Positions 24,050 through 37,058 of a stretch of DNA of 64,000 bases are shown piece after piece. The DNA is taken from positions 806,001 to 870,000 of the forward strand of contig WACJ01000109.1 of assembly GCA_008973525.1 (NCBI GenBank), read 5' to 3'. Numbering within the stretch: the first letter of the stretch is position 1; each line of letters begins with the position of its first letter. Source of the DNA: Stenopsyche tienmushanensis. Lineage: Eukaryota > Arthropoda > Insecta > Trichoptera > Stenopsychidae. The notes under the pieces were generated by a model. That model did not search any database. It saw only the letters and a list, made by a program, of their open reading frames with translations, and was not told the origin of the DNA. Position numbers and translations under genes: made by a program.

Positions 24050-24480
24050 AGATAAATCATTTGCTTCATTCTCTTCAGAATGCATTACTGTTTGCATACC
24101 AGGAAGATCTTTCTCCATGTTCGGAAGAGTGTTTATGGCTTTAATTTTGACCAAGACTGTGTAGCATCCAATAGCTTAATTTTTTTCGTAGCTTAATTCA
24201 AAAGCAAGAGTTTTCAGAAGACTGTTACTATAACGTCTTAGTTCTTGGGCTGGATCAAAAATGTCACATTAGTAGGCAAAAAAATTTGCAATCATAAATC
24301 CATCACTTGTTTTCAATGTCCTTTCGTTCGGATGAGAAAGAGCATTATCTAATAATAATACTGCTTTCTGTGACAATTCCTTATTTAATAAAAAAATATT
24401 ACACCTCTAGAACTCATTTCTTTTTTAACTGATCTCCAAAAATCTCCCTGACAATCCTTTCTGGCTTTAGTAATTGACAG
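24050..24480 (-). pseudogene. pogo/Tigger transposase, catalytic-domain remnant
   Basis: The minus strand reads NKELSQKAVLLLDNALSHP then NERTLKTSDGFMIANFF. After a one-base frame change it reads PTNVTFLIQPKN-stop-DVI. In Tigger proteins the matching text is VLLLDNAPSHP, a variable stretch, then FLPPNVTSLIQPMDQGVI. The second catalytic Asp (LLLDN) is kept, while the third, normally in MDQ, is lost at the stop. The frame continues in fragments to about 24050, with text such as NTLPNMEKDLPG. It is non-functional. It may be from the same family as the C-terminal pieces at 20.8 and 30.4 kb. Confidence 0.75.
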
Positions 24481-27439
24481 GAATTTTTTTCTTCATTCGG
24501 GGTCGTTTTTGCGCAATTTCTCCATAAGAAATCCTACGAACTTATTGAGTGATGTGTTATATTGATATTACCAATATGTTTATAAGACCGAGTCTTGATA
24601 TATAGTCGAGATAATTAAAAATAATGATGATTTTACCATTCATTCATTGATCTTATCTACCCCTAATCCTAAGCAAATAACGTAAGTGGAAAATTGTAAT
24701 TTAAGCAACGTTTTCCAAAACTACTATTTTACACAGTTTTATAAAATCGATCTTACGACGTTTATGTTAAAAAAGACAAAATCGATTGAACCATCCAAGA
24801 AGATTTTTCTCTATTTTCAGTGAATTTAAATTTTAAAAAATACGAAATTGGTTTGTTCTAAATTTTATTGTATTAATTGCGAAAATTGCATGATTTTTAA
24901 TTTTGTTTGATAAAAACCAAGTAAAAAAATAAGTGCCTTAAGCTACAAACTCGAGACCGTGCATCTAATTGCGTCTTAAAATTGCATTCATTTTGCCTTC
25001 TTCATAAGCAATTTTCTTTAGAAAGCATCAAATTACTGTCCGAATAAATTATTTAATACGATGTGAATAGCTGGAGTATTATTTTGTTATTATATCTTGG
25101 AGCATCTGTCAAAAATATTATCGTCTATTTCAGCAAAGATCATTATAATAGATATGCATTTTAAGCCTCTACTTAAAATTTTTACCGACTTAAGAATTTC
25201 TAAACTACTCGTTAAAAGCGTTTTTTCATCTTAGAATGCAATACATATCAATGTCAGATGGTATGCGATCAACATAAATAATCTGATTTGGATCTCTCAT
25301 ATAAACTCGAATCTGAAGAGATTTTTTCAAATTAAGATTAAGATCTGGATATGCGGAATTTCTTGATTAAGAAATCCGGTGTTCGATTTCATTCAGACAT
25401 GTTAAATTAGATCAAATTATATTTTGATTTTGCAACTAACCAGGATCAAAGCTTGCATATCTAAATGGATTTAATCCTCACAGGAATTCATAGCAGGACA
25501 TGGCACCAAAGGGATGCTCGGAAATCATAGTACAGATACAGGTCGAAGGACATCTCGGGAGATACAAACTAAATTTGCGCATCCATATTAGCAAGTTTCA
25601 AAAGTATGACAAGAGCAAGCGAAGGGTTGATGTTAATAAAACTCATTAATAAAACTTCGTCTCCGGAGGAAACAATTACAAATTTCCGGAAGATTAAATT
25701 GATTTTCATCATGGAGATCAAATGCGGAAGTATTCTCCCTAACATACTGCGAGGGTTAATCACAAGGCAACGCTCCGGCGCTCCCGTTCTACATTAAGGG
25801 ATGTTTGTTATGAGCCCATTGCCGAATTTCAAATATCGAACATCGTAAGTATTTTTTTAAGAATTTAAAGAGTTGAATTTACAGCTTAATGACATTTTAA
25901 ATACGGTCCGACCGTATATTTGGGATGCTTAAGTTTTATCGTACGTTTTTATATGGCGATCAAATTAAATCATGCTATCTTAATACGATCGCTGATCATA
26001 AAAATAATTTTTAAGCGACCAGAACTAAATGTACGGTCCTCCACAACATTAAAGCAGGTTAAACGAACTCGACGGCGAACGGAGTAAGAATCTTCTTTCG
26101 CGTGTTAAGATATGCAAATTGTAGATTGAAAAATGGAGTTCTGCTAAAAACTCAAGGAGCGTAAAACTAGTAGTCCATTTCGTACGGTGGGAGTTTCCAC
26201 CCATCGTTTTTTGTGAGGCAGTGCTCCCCTTTTCGTTTTGAATTATAATATGACGATATTAAGCGAGTTTCCTAAGTTCGTTTTATGACTGTCTCGTTAG
26301 CTTTTTTGTTTGAAGATTTAATTTAAAAATTGCTTCAGGCAATGGGCGAAAACAAATCATGAGTTCCCACATGCGTATAATGCAAAGATAACTCCGTTTT
26401 GCTTCGTTATTTTCGAAACCGTGCTCTAAAATGTAACGACATGCAATTCGGCCTTAAAAAAGGGAAGCTTTGGGTTATTTTAAAAATACTTCTGTATAAT
26501 CAAATGATGAAATGGGAGTCTTTTGAAGAATTATTTGAATAGGAATTCTATTTTCGATTAAATAATGAAACTATATTTATTTTAAAATTAGAGAAGATTA
26601 ATTATTTGGTCTAATTTTTTTTAAACATTTTTACTAGATGCTATAATAGTTTCATGATACTCATAAGACTGTAGATATATTTAAATATTGAAAATAGTTT
26701 TCATATGAATGTACGAATGTAAAATACCTGGATGAGTTCCGGTCCGCCCACAAACCATATCGGGCTTGAATATATAATAACAGCGATAGGGATAAGAAAC
26801 CCGTTCTATTTTTTCATTAATGTTATAAAGCATAAGTAAAACAAGAAAATATCTGGATTCCTTATACATATTTTGGATGTAGATTTGGACATCATTTTGA
26901 ATATTTTTTATAATAAATTCATATACGAAATCCATGAATATTCGGTCTTCTTTTATACGATTCACCGTCTTTATAATACATTTACGCGATAATAAGATAC
27001 TACGCGCAAAATGATTCTAAATGGTAATCGAGTCATAAGAAAAAAAAAATGATGAAGTCGTTTCTGCCATGTTGGCTCTAAAATTGATATTTTTTAATGC
27101 GAAAAGTATTAAATATAGAATATTGATATTTAGTATGTTGATTAGGCGATCTACAATATATTGAATATGAAAATATTTTTTAAGTTTGACAAAGTATGAT
27201 AAAGAGAATGGGGGAGCCACTATGTCGATACACGAGCGATGATATTCTTCATCACGGAAGTCTTAAGTCCTGAACAAATGATTTATAGTGAAAAAATTTA
27301 ACGTATTTATATTTTGTATAATATTATCTATAGTTTGACCTAAACTTAAGAAGAAATATTGGATAATGAAAAAATTGTATTCGATCAAAAATAAAATTGT
27401 ATTTTTACTAATATTTTTTGTTTATTAAATAAAAACTTT
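24481..27439. other. 3 kb without a supported gene
   Basis: 24532-24553 carries cctacgaacttattgagtga, a likely solo terminal repeat shared with 44112-44133. A pair of opposite-strand 63-codon frames at 25.6-25.8 kb and a 94-codon minus-strand frame at 26.68-26.97 kb have no recognised motif. The sequence is otherwise AT-rich. Confidence 0.35.
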
Positions 27440-27700
27440 TCAATATTTTTTAATGATTATAAGTCAAATGTTGAAAAAAAATATTATACATGTGTGTACC
27501 AAATTTCATAAAGATTGCTTATATAGAGCGTGTGTGAGTACTTCCGTGAGCTTAAAAAAAGTACATAGTTCCGAGAAAAAAACGCATTTAAAGTTTTTAC
27601 TTTCTTCAGCTTTGCGCAGTGCAGCCTCTCCTCATCGGCCTATAACTTTGCAAATTTCATTTGTATTGACTTGAAATTTAGTGATATTGTTCTTAGAAAT
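27440..27700. mobile_element. Possible non-coding fragment of a Kolobok-like or related DNA transposon
   Basis: Text such as accaaatttcataaagattg, gagaaaaaaacgcatttaaa and gcctataactttgcaaattt resembles the non-coding flanks of Kolobok/Mutator-type elements. Similar words (ttcataaagatcgg, aactttaaacgcgtttatct) occur inside the 9.23-10.15 kb element. No terminal repeat was found, so the call is weak. Confidence 0.25.
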
Positions 27701-27816
27701 TGGTTCTTTCCGATACACGAATAAAAAACTTTTTTTTTTAACCAACAAGGCAGAACCATCCCATAATATTATTGATAATTATGACTTTGTTAAAGATTTT
27801 GGCTTAAAACATTATT

Positions 27817-28737
27817 TTAGGTTGTCCCATATGTTTCTTTCGCAAATGAACAAAGATCTAATCATAGCCATGATTGGAGATAACCTGTTCGCGAAATAGC
27901 TAACAAGTTAGATATTCCACGAACATCCGTCCATAATCATCTGACAAAATTGGGTTACATCAATCATTCAGATATGTGGCTTCCTCATGAACTGACTGAC
28001 TCAAATAAACTTCAGCGTATTTCAACATGCGATCTTCGTCTCCAACAACATAATAGCCAACCTTTTTTGAAGAAACTTGTCTCTGGAGATAAAAACTGGA
28101 TGGAGATGAAAGTTGGATACTCTATAAGAATATCCAACGTAAACGGTCTTGGACCAAGGGTACAAAAGCTTTAACTGTAGCTACATCCAAAAAAAGTTTT
28201 GCTATGCATTTGGTGGGACTGGAAAGGGGTAGTTTAATATGAGCTACTTCAACAAGGTGAAACGATCAATTCAACAAAATATTGTTTCCAACTAGATAAT
28301 CTAAAGGTTGCAATTTCCAGAAAACGGCCAGAATTAGCAAACAGACGAGGTGTTGTTTTTCATCAAGATAACGCCAGGCCTCATGTGTTTTTGCTTGTCA
28401 GAAATAAATTATTATCATTTGACTGGGATGATTTAGCTCATCCTCCATGCTCTCCAGACATTGCCCCTTCAGATTATTATTTATTTATTTAATTGAAAAA
28501 TTATTTACCCAGTAAAAATTTTAATCCAAAAAATGATATAAAAATGTACTATGATCAATATTTTGCCAACAAACCTGGAAAATTTTGGCAAGAAGGCATT
28601 ATGAGGCTTCCGGGGAGATGGAGAAAGGTAAAAGAACAGAATGGATCATATATTATTTAATAATTTTTAAGGTAATACAATGTATTGTTTATTTTTTTCT
28701 TAATATGAAAACGAAAGAAACTTATGGGACAACCTAA
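27817..28737 (+). mobile_element. mariner family 'ttaggttgtccc', copy C
   Basis: The element starts ttaggttgtcccatatgttt and ends cttatgggacaacctaa, with TA after the right end. Before the left end the bases are TT, so the left target base has changed. The plus strand carries, in broken frames, the helix-turn-helix ending LGYINHSDMWLPHELTDS, the ISTCDLRLQQHN block and a degenerate first catalytic motif (VSGDKN). It then reads RRGVVFHQDNARPH, SPDIAPSDYYLF and YFANKPGKFWQEGIMRLPGRW. The 5' repeat runs straight into 'NKDLIIAM', so the first helix-turn-helix is absent as in its sister copies. Multiple stops and frameshifts make it inactive. It is 921 bp long, close to copy B. Confidence 0.85.
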
Positions 28738-30289
28738 TACATACAAGTTCTAAGCTTAGCAAAAAAATTGGAATATACAATTTAAATCAAAATGCTTTCA
28801 CTGATGTGCATAAAATCTCCAAATCAAAAGATTTTTTGAATAAATTATATAATGTTGTTGTTAAATCAAGACTTCAGATAATATTGTTATTAAGTTAGAG
28901 CATATAATCCTATATCTATATTATTGTATTTTCTTCCTATATTCATATATATTTGCTATATACCCAGACTGGGAACTCCCAGATTTCGACTTGTTTCCTA
29001 GTATTATGTACTTTAAGTTGGGACTCCTGAACTTTCAGGCAATAAGCGTCAAATCAATATGCTTTCGTTTGATGAACTATATTATTATATACTTCTAGTT
29101 TTACTTATTTTACCTTCAATTAATTGTTTATGTTATATTTGATGCCTACATAAAAACTCTGGAAATAATAAAAAACTGGAAAATCTCTATAAATAAATTG
29201 TAAATTGATAACCCTTACATTGAAGAAGAAATGAAAAATGATATTCTAACTAATGAATCATCAATAATTGAAGAGATTAAATTCGTCAATGATATTGATA
29301 TAGAATGCTAATTATAAAATAATCATTAGGGATTGAATCGAAAATCTTTATTTTCCCGGATTGAAAACCATAACTTAACGGATATAAATTGGGATTGATA
29401 AGGGTTGTTTATTATTACCATAATAAGTATTTCAAATCCTAAAAAAAATTGTCATTAAATGATATTTTTCAATGCAATACGTGCATCCCCCACATTGTGG
29501 CTCACCAGTGATATATCTATATTTAACCAACTCTCCGGTCATAAAACGTCCCTATAACATGTGTGTGAAATATTCCCAAAAACTGAACAGATATTTTAAT
29601 GCAGTATTTTCGGATCAAAGCGTGAAACCTATAAATCATTACTATTTTTATATTCATTGCGTGTCTTTTAAGGGCAGCCATGAGGTGTGTGGCAAAGCTC
29701 AAAGGGATAGGCGTGACGGTCCCTTCAGACCATTCTGTCTTTTGTTCTATCTACTATCGTATGAGAAAATATACGATATAGAATTTTTCATAATCCTTTT
29801 ATCTATAGCAATATATTATCTATCCTCCTCCTAAAAATAAAAAGCCTCCAGCATATTTCGGGGTTCATAAAAACATACAGAGCAGTCGCGCCTGAAAAAG
29901 GACGTGCAGCTCAGTATTAAATCACCATGGACACAATTTGATGTATGGATCGAATTTATGGATATGGTTTTATGGGCGCTTTTAAAATGCTAATATTTTT
30001 GCGCATCAATACGGTTTGACGTGTATATTATTGTATTTTAAAACACATAAATAATGCATGAAAAATATCATAATTTCGAATAGAATTCGAGTCTATCTAC
30101 GGACGAAGAATATTTCAACCGCGCGATGCTCATCCTTCTCCCTCTTTTAAACGTATCTGCGTGTGTGTGTGCGAAAGAGAAGGTGCATATAAGAACGAGG
30201 GATGGTACTTTAACTGAACGCATATTAAAAATAAATACACTTGTAACCGACAAAAATAATGTAACCTATCCCTCATTTTTTTGAAGTAC
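28738..30289. other. Intergenic, nothing recognised
   Basis: A 120-codon plus-strand frame at 29472-29834 has no known motif. 29860-30000 is GC-richer unique text with ttttatggg-like words. A GTGTGTGTGTGCG microsatellite lies near 30160. Confidence 0.3.
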
Positions 30290-30840
30290 AAAGTTTTTTT
30301 TATGCGAATTCGCATAAAAAAATATATATAAATAATGTTTCATGTGCGGTATCTCAGATTACTCCACACACTTTAATTTATTGTTGGAAAGCAGTTTGGT
30401 ATGAATGTGTTACAGATGAGGAAATAATAAAAACTTCTACATTGACAGCTAAAATCATTACTTTGGCAAATCAACTTGATACATTTTATCCAAATGATGT
30501 CGATGAATTGCTTGAGGATAATCCCTTGAATGATATTATTGGTTTAATGTTATATGCTAGCAAAGAAACAGAAGACGATATTGAAGTAGAAGAAGCTCAT
30601 GCCCTTAAAAAAATATACAAGAAACTAGTCAATCTATTTATTGCACATGACTCAAATTCTGAATGAAATTTCAAATTCCAGCCCGAGCTTAAGAATTGCA
30701 TGTCTCCATATCACGAATTGCATAAAATTAATCGGTTAATCTTCGCAAAGTTTTTTTTATGCGATTTTTGATACATTTCATCACATTGATTTGAAGTTAT
30801 GCGGTTTTTAAAAATAACGGAATCCATCCCTCAATCTTTT
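30270..30840 (+). mobile_element. pogo/Tigger-like DNA transposon, deletion derivative
   Basis: The left side holds tatccctcattttttt and the palindrome atgcgaattcgcat at 30302-30315. The right side, read in reverse, gives ttgagggatggattccgtta, then aaaaaccgcataacttcaa, which matches the left end of the 20.4 kb copy. Between them lies the transposase C-terminus. The catalytic domain is missing. Confidence 0.6.
30343..30666 (+). pseudogene. pogo/Tigger transposase C-terminal fragment
   Basis: The frame reads CAVSQITPHTLIYCWKAVWY then ECVTDEEIIKTSTLTAKIIT and LANQLDTFYPNDVDELLEDN, ending in a TGA stop. The segment ITPxTLxxCWKA corresponds to the conserved (V)T-x-TI-x-NCWRKAGF stretch after the catalytic domain of Tigger proteins. 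The acidic DVDELLEDNPLND tail is shared with the 20.8 kb fragment. The frame stays open upstream through the palindrome to at least 30301, but no catalytic motif is present there. An ATG at 30442 would give only a 74-codon product. Confidence 0.6.
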
Positions 30841-33578
30841 TTATGTTTGATATGATAAAAAACTGTTTAAATAATTTGAACCATTCTCATGGAAATAAAG
30901 TGGCAAGTGACTATGTATCTTTGAAGATATGGCAAAAAAATCAAACTAACTAATCATATCTCTTAACCCTTCAAAGACGCGTGCAATTATCTGTTATCAG
31001 TGAGTTATATATAGTAACTTTTTAACCATCTGACAAAATAACAACAACAAAAAATCAAAGATTTATAAGTAGAGGAAGTGAATTGCATTCGAGGGGTGGA
31101 AACTTCCTAATAAAAACGCTTCGTCTGTTGAAATGTATTTATTCTACGAAAAGGCGTGGCACTATATTTCTTTCGCCTGTCAGACCAAATGTTAGTAATT
31201 AATAACTTAAAAATATCAGGGGTGACAAACACGAAACCGTAAATATGCACCTCGAGTGTCGTGAAAGAATAACATAAATCGTCTTTGGTCTTTCTTTCTT
31301 CGTGCGTTCCTGGAACGACGAGGACTAATTGGGTCGATGTTTTATGGTATCATTGCTGTGAATTAATAAAGCAAAGGACACAAATAAACCATCCTGATTT
31401 ATATTAGCATCGCATATTTGATGAAGGCTTTCAGGCAAATCCTGCATTAAAAGTCCTACGCTTTGGTATTTTTTCCCCGGAAATCTAATAAAAAAAAGGA
31501 TTTATTTACAGACTACTCAAAGTCTTATTTACAGACATGCATATATTAATATGTAAATCGAGCTTTTGAGTGACGTAAATTGTGCTCAATCAAAATGCTA
31601 TCAATGTTCTAGTTATGATTCTTTCGAGGATTGCACTTGAGATATTTGTGACATTTTTAGGGCTGGCTTTTTGGGATATTTGATTCATAAAATCTATTCG
31701 AACATCAATAAATATTCATGGCGATACTGAAACGAAAGGTCATCAAATATGAAAGTTCATGATAAGCATGGATATTAATATTCTCAATGGATATTTTTAA
31801 CGTTCATATGAAAGACAGTCATATAGAAAAATATTCAAATAGCGATGTATTATTAAATTAATTTTTTATACCCAAATCATGATATAAAAATTAGGATCAA
31901 AAAATGCTTTTTGACTTAAAATCATGCTTTTATTGAGTCAATCATCTTGGACATGATTATGTTACATAGAAGCGAAAGCCTAGGATTGCATTTCATTCCA
32001 CACATACGCTCCAAGACTAATCCCTTTGCAAGATTGGATCGAATTGTGGAAAATTTAGAAGAGAGAAGGATACTGATCAGGTTTAATATAATGTCAATGT
32101 CCGTGGGCAAGATTTTATTTTTTGCAGAGAGAGAGAGAGAGACCTCAGCTACGAGACGATTAGGGAACCAGCAGGAAGAATATATCTTCCCGTGACAAGG
32201 CTACCACTCTATTATTTTTTTATCCGCATTTTAACTTCACACGCGCGCAGAAACTACAAATTGATTTCAAATAACAAATTTAAATATTCAATATAAAATC
32301 ACATCAATATTATATATATCCAATCCAAGATCTATATCTGTATGTCAGCATTTGATCTAATTTATAATTAATACATATATAGATAGTATTTTATCTAGAT
32401 AATTAATTCTGTTTAGTTTCATTACAGTCGGGGGTTGAATTTATTGAATTAATTCAAAATAAGAGCAAACTTAGAGCTACAAATGTCAAAATTGAAACAA
32501 TGAGCTCCTGCGAAGAAAATCGTCCAAAATCGCATTATCTGCCTAACATTGGAGGCAAATGTAGACGAAGTTTCCCGAAAGTAGTTCAAGCTACTTTGCT
32601 CCAACTTTCTAATCCCTCGAGCAAACACCTCAGCACTGTGTATAAAAGTTGAATTTGCGTCTGCATAAGTAGGTGATGATGTGTGTGTGTGCCTTTCTTT
32701 CAAATCTTCCGCGGAGGACCAACAATCATAGGGTCACCCAGGAGGGAGGGGAGGGGGTCGAAACGGTCCCCGGGCGCGGGTTGGGCTTCCCTCTATGTGC
32801 GTGCGGGGCCCCCTGGCGGGCCCAGGACAGAAGCCTAATGGGGTAATTCGACCCCGAGAATGTCTTTATTCCGTAGTATAAATAAAGTCAAACGACTTTT
32901 TGTGACTGTAACTAAATTGGTTATTTGCTTTTAATGGTGTCTGGGACCCCGGATACGGTAAGGGCCGGTGTTTATAATTAACTGATTCCGGCTGAATATA
33001 AAACTATCACACTCTTTTCAACGGGGTAATGTTATCAGGGTCTTGGATAAACACACCAATTGGGTCCTCCCACAAGTCGTTGTCACGTGTAATTATTTTT
33101 TATCCTGGACCAACTGAGCCCGACCCAATGATGCCCACTTGATTATTTATAACAATTAACATTCGCAGGCGTGCCTTTCACGGCGAAATTTGGTCCTGAA
33201 TTATTTAATTCGGATATTACACAGCATGAATAATTTTAAAACGATTAAATAGTTAGTCGAAGTTTCCGAAATAATCAAGATCACGTACTGCAAATATGTA
33301 TTTTGTATTAAAAAACGACATGAACCGCTTAAGCTATAATGTCGTCAGATACACGTTCAGTTTATGACACAATATTTAAATACCGTATTTTTGTCCATTA
33401 GACTTTCAAGATAAATTACTGAAATGCTATAATATAAAGCTTTTAACCACTGTGACGTGCCTTAATTATGCTCAAAGAAGGGTTCCTTGCCATTGGAGTC
33501 TCGCAACTTGAGTCTCTCTCTACTTGAGAAATTATTAATTAATATTATTGGACTGAATAAAATCCTCTACTTTATGCC
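30841..33578. other. 2.7 kb without a supported gene; GC-rich island at 32.71-32.88 kb
   Basis: 32710-32880 is strikingly GC-rich for this window (ggagggaggggagggggtcg, cccgggcgcgggttgggctt). It is followed to 33240 by moderately GC-rich unique sequence. No frame or RNA gene is recognised in it. A (GA)n tract sits at about 32126-32141. The 82-codon frame at 31947-32195 and the 84-codon minus-strand frame at 32449-32703 have no known motif. Confidence 0.35.
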
Positions 33579-34492
33579 ATGAAGTGGCTGACAAGAGCTG
33601 ATATGGAGCTCGCTGTCCAAAAAACGGAGGCCTTCTTTTTCACAAGACGCAGGAAGCTTGCGCACCCACCTCTGAGGATCGTGGGTTGCGAGATTAAATA
33701 CTCAAGATCCATTCGGTATTTGGGGGTGGAGATTGTTGATAAGCTCCGATTCGTCACCCACACGGAGAAGACTGGCAGCGAAGACGGTCAGCATCGCAGA
33801 GAATCTGGCCAGGTTGATGCTCAGCTTTGGGGGCGCAAAATGAAACAGATGGTGACTCTACAACGAGGTAGTGCATTTGGACCTGCTCGCTTACGAGAGA
33901 GAGACAGGCAATACAGGAAGGCGAAGACAAGAATAACGCTAAGTAAATCACCATGGCTGTGTGGCAGTCCCGATGGGACAACTCCGCTAAAGACCGATGG
34001 ACGCACGAACTAATACCGAACCTGAGAACCTGGGTGTCCAGAAAGCACGGTCAACTGTTCTACCACTCGACCCAGGTCCTCACTGGGTACAGGTGTTTTG
34101 TTAGCTACCTACACAAAATAGGCAAAGAGACCGGCCCGAAATGCTACCACTGTGGAACGGAGTACGACGATGCTGTACACACGACATTAGTCTGCCCAGC
34201 ATGGAGCACTGATAGGGACATCCTACGGGAGGAGCTGGGAATCAGCTCGCTCTCCCCTAGCAACATAATACCTTCAATGTTAACGAATGCTAGGACATGG
34301 AATGCGTGGTGCAAATACACGACGTGCGCTATGCAGCAGAAGGAGGATGCTGAACATCCAGAAAGAAACAAATGGAGAGCCTGTGATAGACATATCGCTA
34401 CCACTCTTATGCAATACTTAATTAGTAGCCGGGTGGCAGCCAAGGAGGAGGGGGGTTTAATGGGTAAAAATCCTACACTACCACCAGAATGA
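33579..34492 (+). pseudogene. R1-clade non-LTR retrotransposon ORF2, 3' remnant with internal deletion and frameshift
   Basis: The first frame (33579-34013) begins inside the reverse transcriptase with LAVQKTEAFFFTRRRKLAHPPLR (shown as adjoining blocks LAVQKTEAFF, FTRRRKLAHP, PLRIVGCEI). It goes on to SIRYLGVEIVDKLRFVTH, the block after the polymerase core in R1/TRAS-type proteins. Most of the following region is deleted. A second, overlapping frame (33953-34492) holds WQSRWDNSAKDRWTHELIPN, then RWVSRKHGQ-like text and the zinc knuckle KCYHCGTEYDDAVHTTLVCP. This is C-x2-C-x7-H-x4-C, placed as in R1-clade C-termini. It ends in TGA with no poly(A) seen. GC content is high relative to the flanks. 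It differs in sequence from the element at the left edge. Confidence 0.8.
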
Positions 34493-37058
34493 TGGTGTCT
34501 TTTGAAGATTCCCCCCCTTCATAAACAGAAAAAACAGGTAAATTTCAACACACTCATTCTTGTTGCCCGCAAAGTAATTGTTCTCAAATAAAATTGGAGA
34601 GCCATGATTTATATCTTTAGATTCTAGACAGGTATTTTTAAATCAATATTCAAATCAAAACTAACAGAAATATTGAGAAAAAGTACATTAAAATATATAT
34701 TTCACTAAAAATAAAATCTGTTGAAGTACAAAAAACTGATTGCCCAATTTACTTAATAATTATTTTTGATAAAACTGAAACGATTTTGTAAATAAACTGT
34801 GCAAATCAAGGACTTTGTAAGTTAAGGGTTGGATTAACTCGGCATAAAGGCTCATTAAGGTAGTATATTGACATGAAGATGTAGTTTAATGAAGTCTTTG
34901 TTTTGTGATATATTTATTTTTACGCAGATTTTAAGAATATAAAAATTCTAGAAATAATAGATTTCGTCATATATATTTATATATTAACATATTTTCTAAT
35001 AGAGTTTGACGATAATGTAAATCTATTAAAGTTATTGAAGTATTTCAAATGTAAAACGAAGATTTTAGTCCATACTGTATGAGTTGAAAATATGAAATAA
35101 AATTCATGTAAAAGAGCTATTTGCGAATTTCGCAGAATCATTTGACCGTGTATAATCAAAGCAAAATATTCCTGATACATTATAATCACAGCCGAAAAAG
35201 TTCAACAATATCAAATACGCTCAAGCGATGAAAGCCCATCCCTTAATTTTCCAACGAAAACCTAAAATAATACAAGTAATTTCATTTCGCATAATTCGGA
35301 GAAAATTGAACTTCAATTTTCCTCCCTTATTCAAAACGCTTACTGATTTTAATGCTTCCCCATAGTAAAATTTCGTATAAGCCATTTATTAAAGCGCGCC
35401 ATACACCGTCCACATATCGATTTCCCACCCCGTCGATGGGGAGCAATTCCGCTCCCAAAATTTGATGATTTTGATTTCTCTATTTATTAACATCTTTATG
35501 GTTCACAATACAGACGACGTATAATAGTGGCTTACCCAACTTAATATGATGTATTATACTCTTTAATGGAGAATATGCGAAACAATGAAGATTAATTTAC
35601 TTTAGTGACACACTATAAATATCACTGGTGTAATATATTATTCTGGAAGCAATTTGGCTTTCGCTATATGCTATAATTTTCATATAAAAGACAATATGCC
35701 CTTTCACATTTGTTTACACGAAATTTGGCGACAATGGCTTTAGTATTTATATTGTGCCCGCCAAGAATGCGGAATAAAATTGAAACCACGGTTTGAGAAG
35801 CGCTGCTTTGTCGGAAATGTATGGCGCGTGGTAAATGTGATAATTTTAATTGTTATTTGCATTAATATAATGTCTTCAGGCTCAGACACAATGCCGGCTC
35901 CGACTTGAATATGGGATTAAATGTGGGTCGATAAAACAGCATTCTGTTTTTAAATAATATGTATAACTAATTAATGTTTCGCCCTATTTTTCGATGATTT
36001 GTTCCCTGATTAAAGTATGGAACTTGTAAACGCCATCGGGCGTGGCAAAAAATAAAAATGATTTACAGGGAAGCCATAAAAAAGGCTCTACTCAGGTAAT
36101 GAAAATATGCGCTTGCTATTTCGACAAAGTTTCATTCGGGAACCGGTCAAAAACAACCCCTATTTTGTTTGCGTTTTACTAAAAAAACATATTAAAAGCA
36201 TTCAATTCCAAATTATGTTTCCAAGAAAAAGTGATACAATACTTGGTGTTTTTAATAATGGCAAAAAATAAAAAACGGATGCAATACTCCATCGTTAGAA
36301 TTCTTGATCCAGATCCATGAAATACTCAGAATAAATCTTCGAGCTTTTACAAATATATTCAACCACATTTTTCAGAGAAATATGACGCAAATCCGCTTAC
36401 AAAAACTAAATACAAAATGCATATAAATGCATTTTCATGTCGAATATTAATCCTTTCGATGCGCAGTGCATCTATCAAAATGTACGCACAAAGTACATGA
36501 TCAATTGATTGTATTCGTATATTCGCTTTTAACTCATGTTTATCTAACTATTTTAATGGAAATCGATCATCTTTACATTATGTAAACAATTCCATAGACT
36601 AAACAAGATTCAATACTAATTGATATGCTAAACAAATAAAAAATCGCTCGGTATACAAAGCTCAATTCTCAGAATTTTAATTAAAATAAAGTTTCAATAA
36701 AACAATATTGTGATAGAAATTATATGGAATTCTTACAAAATTACATCCATATCTTTCAAACCATAAACTAACTGACCGCATTCCATCCTGGTTCTTTTAT
36801 TCAAGTCTAATATGACTTTGATAGCTTATCTAGATAATAAAGTTGCATTTAGATTGATAAATTATAGCTATTTTTTTAATAAGACATATACAACCTTATG
36901 TAGGTTGGCAGACACCGGTGGTTACCATGGCGTGTGTATTATTGCGTATAGATTATAAACAATAGCCATACATTTTGACTTAATATAATGAAAGAAAAGG
37001 TTATAAACCTCGAAAGCTAAGAGACTAAAAACATTATCTTGGAGCAATGATAAAGTTG
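34493..37058. other. Intergenic; non-LTR 3' scrap then unique sequence, no gene recognised
   Basis: 34493-34620 is probably the 3' UTR of the preceding retroelement, and its gcccgcaaagtaattgttct text has a diverged match at 21.43 kb. 35220-36090 contains mixed, non-repetitive DNA without frames. The rest is AT-rich. Confidence 0.35.

Noticed and set aside
33572..34443. Minus-strand frames of 61-99 codons across the R1-clade remnant
   Set aside because: They are shadows. The plus strand carries the reverse-transcriptase tail and the Cys/His knuckle.
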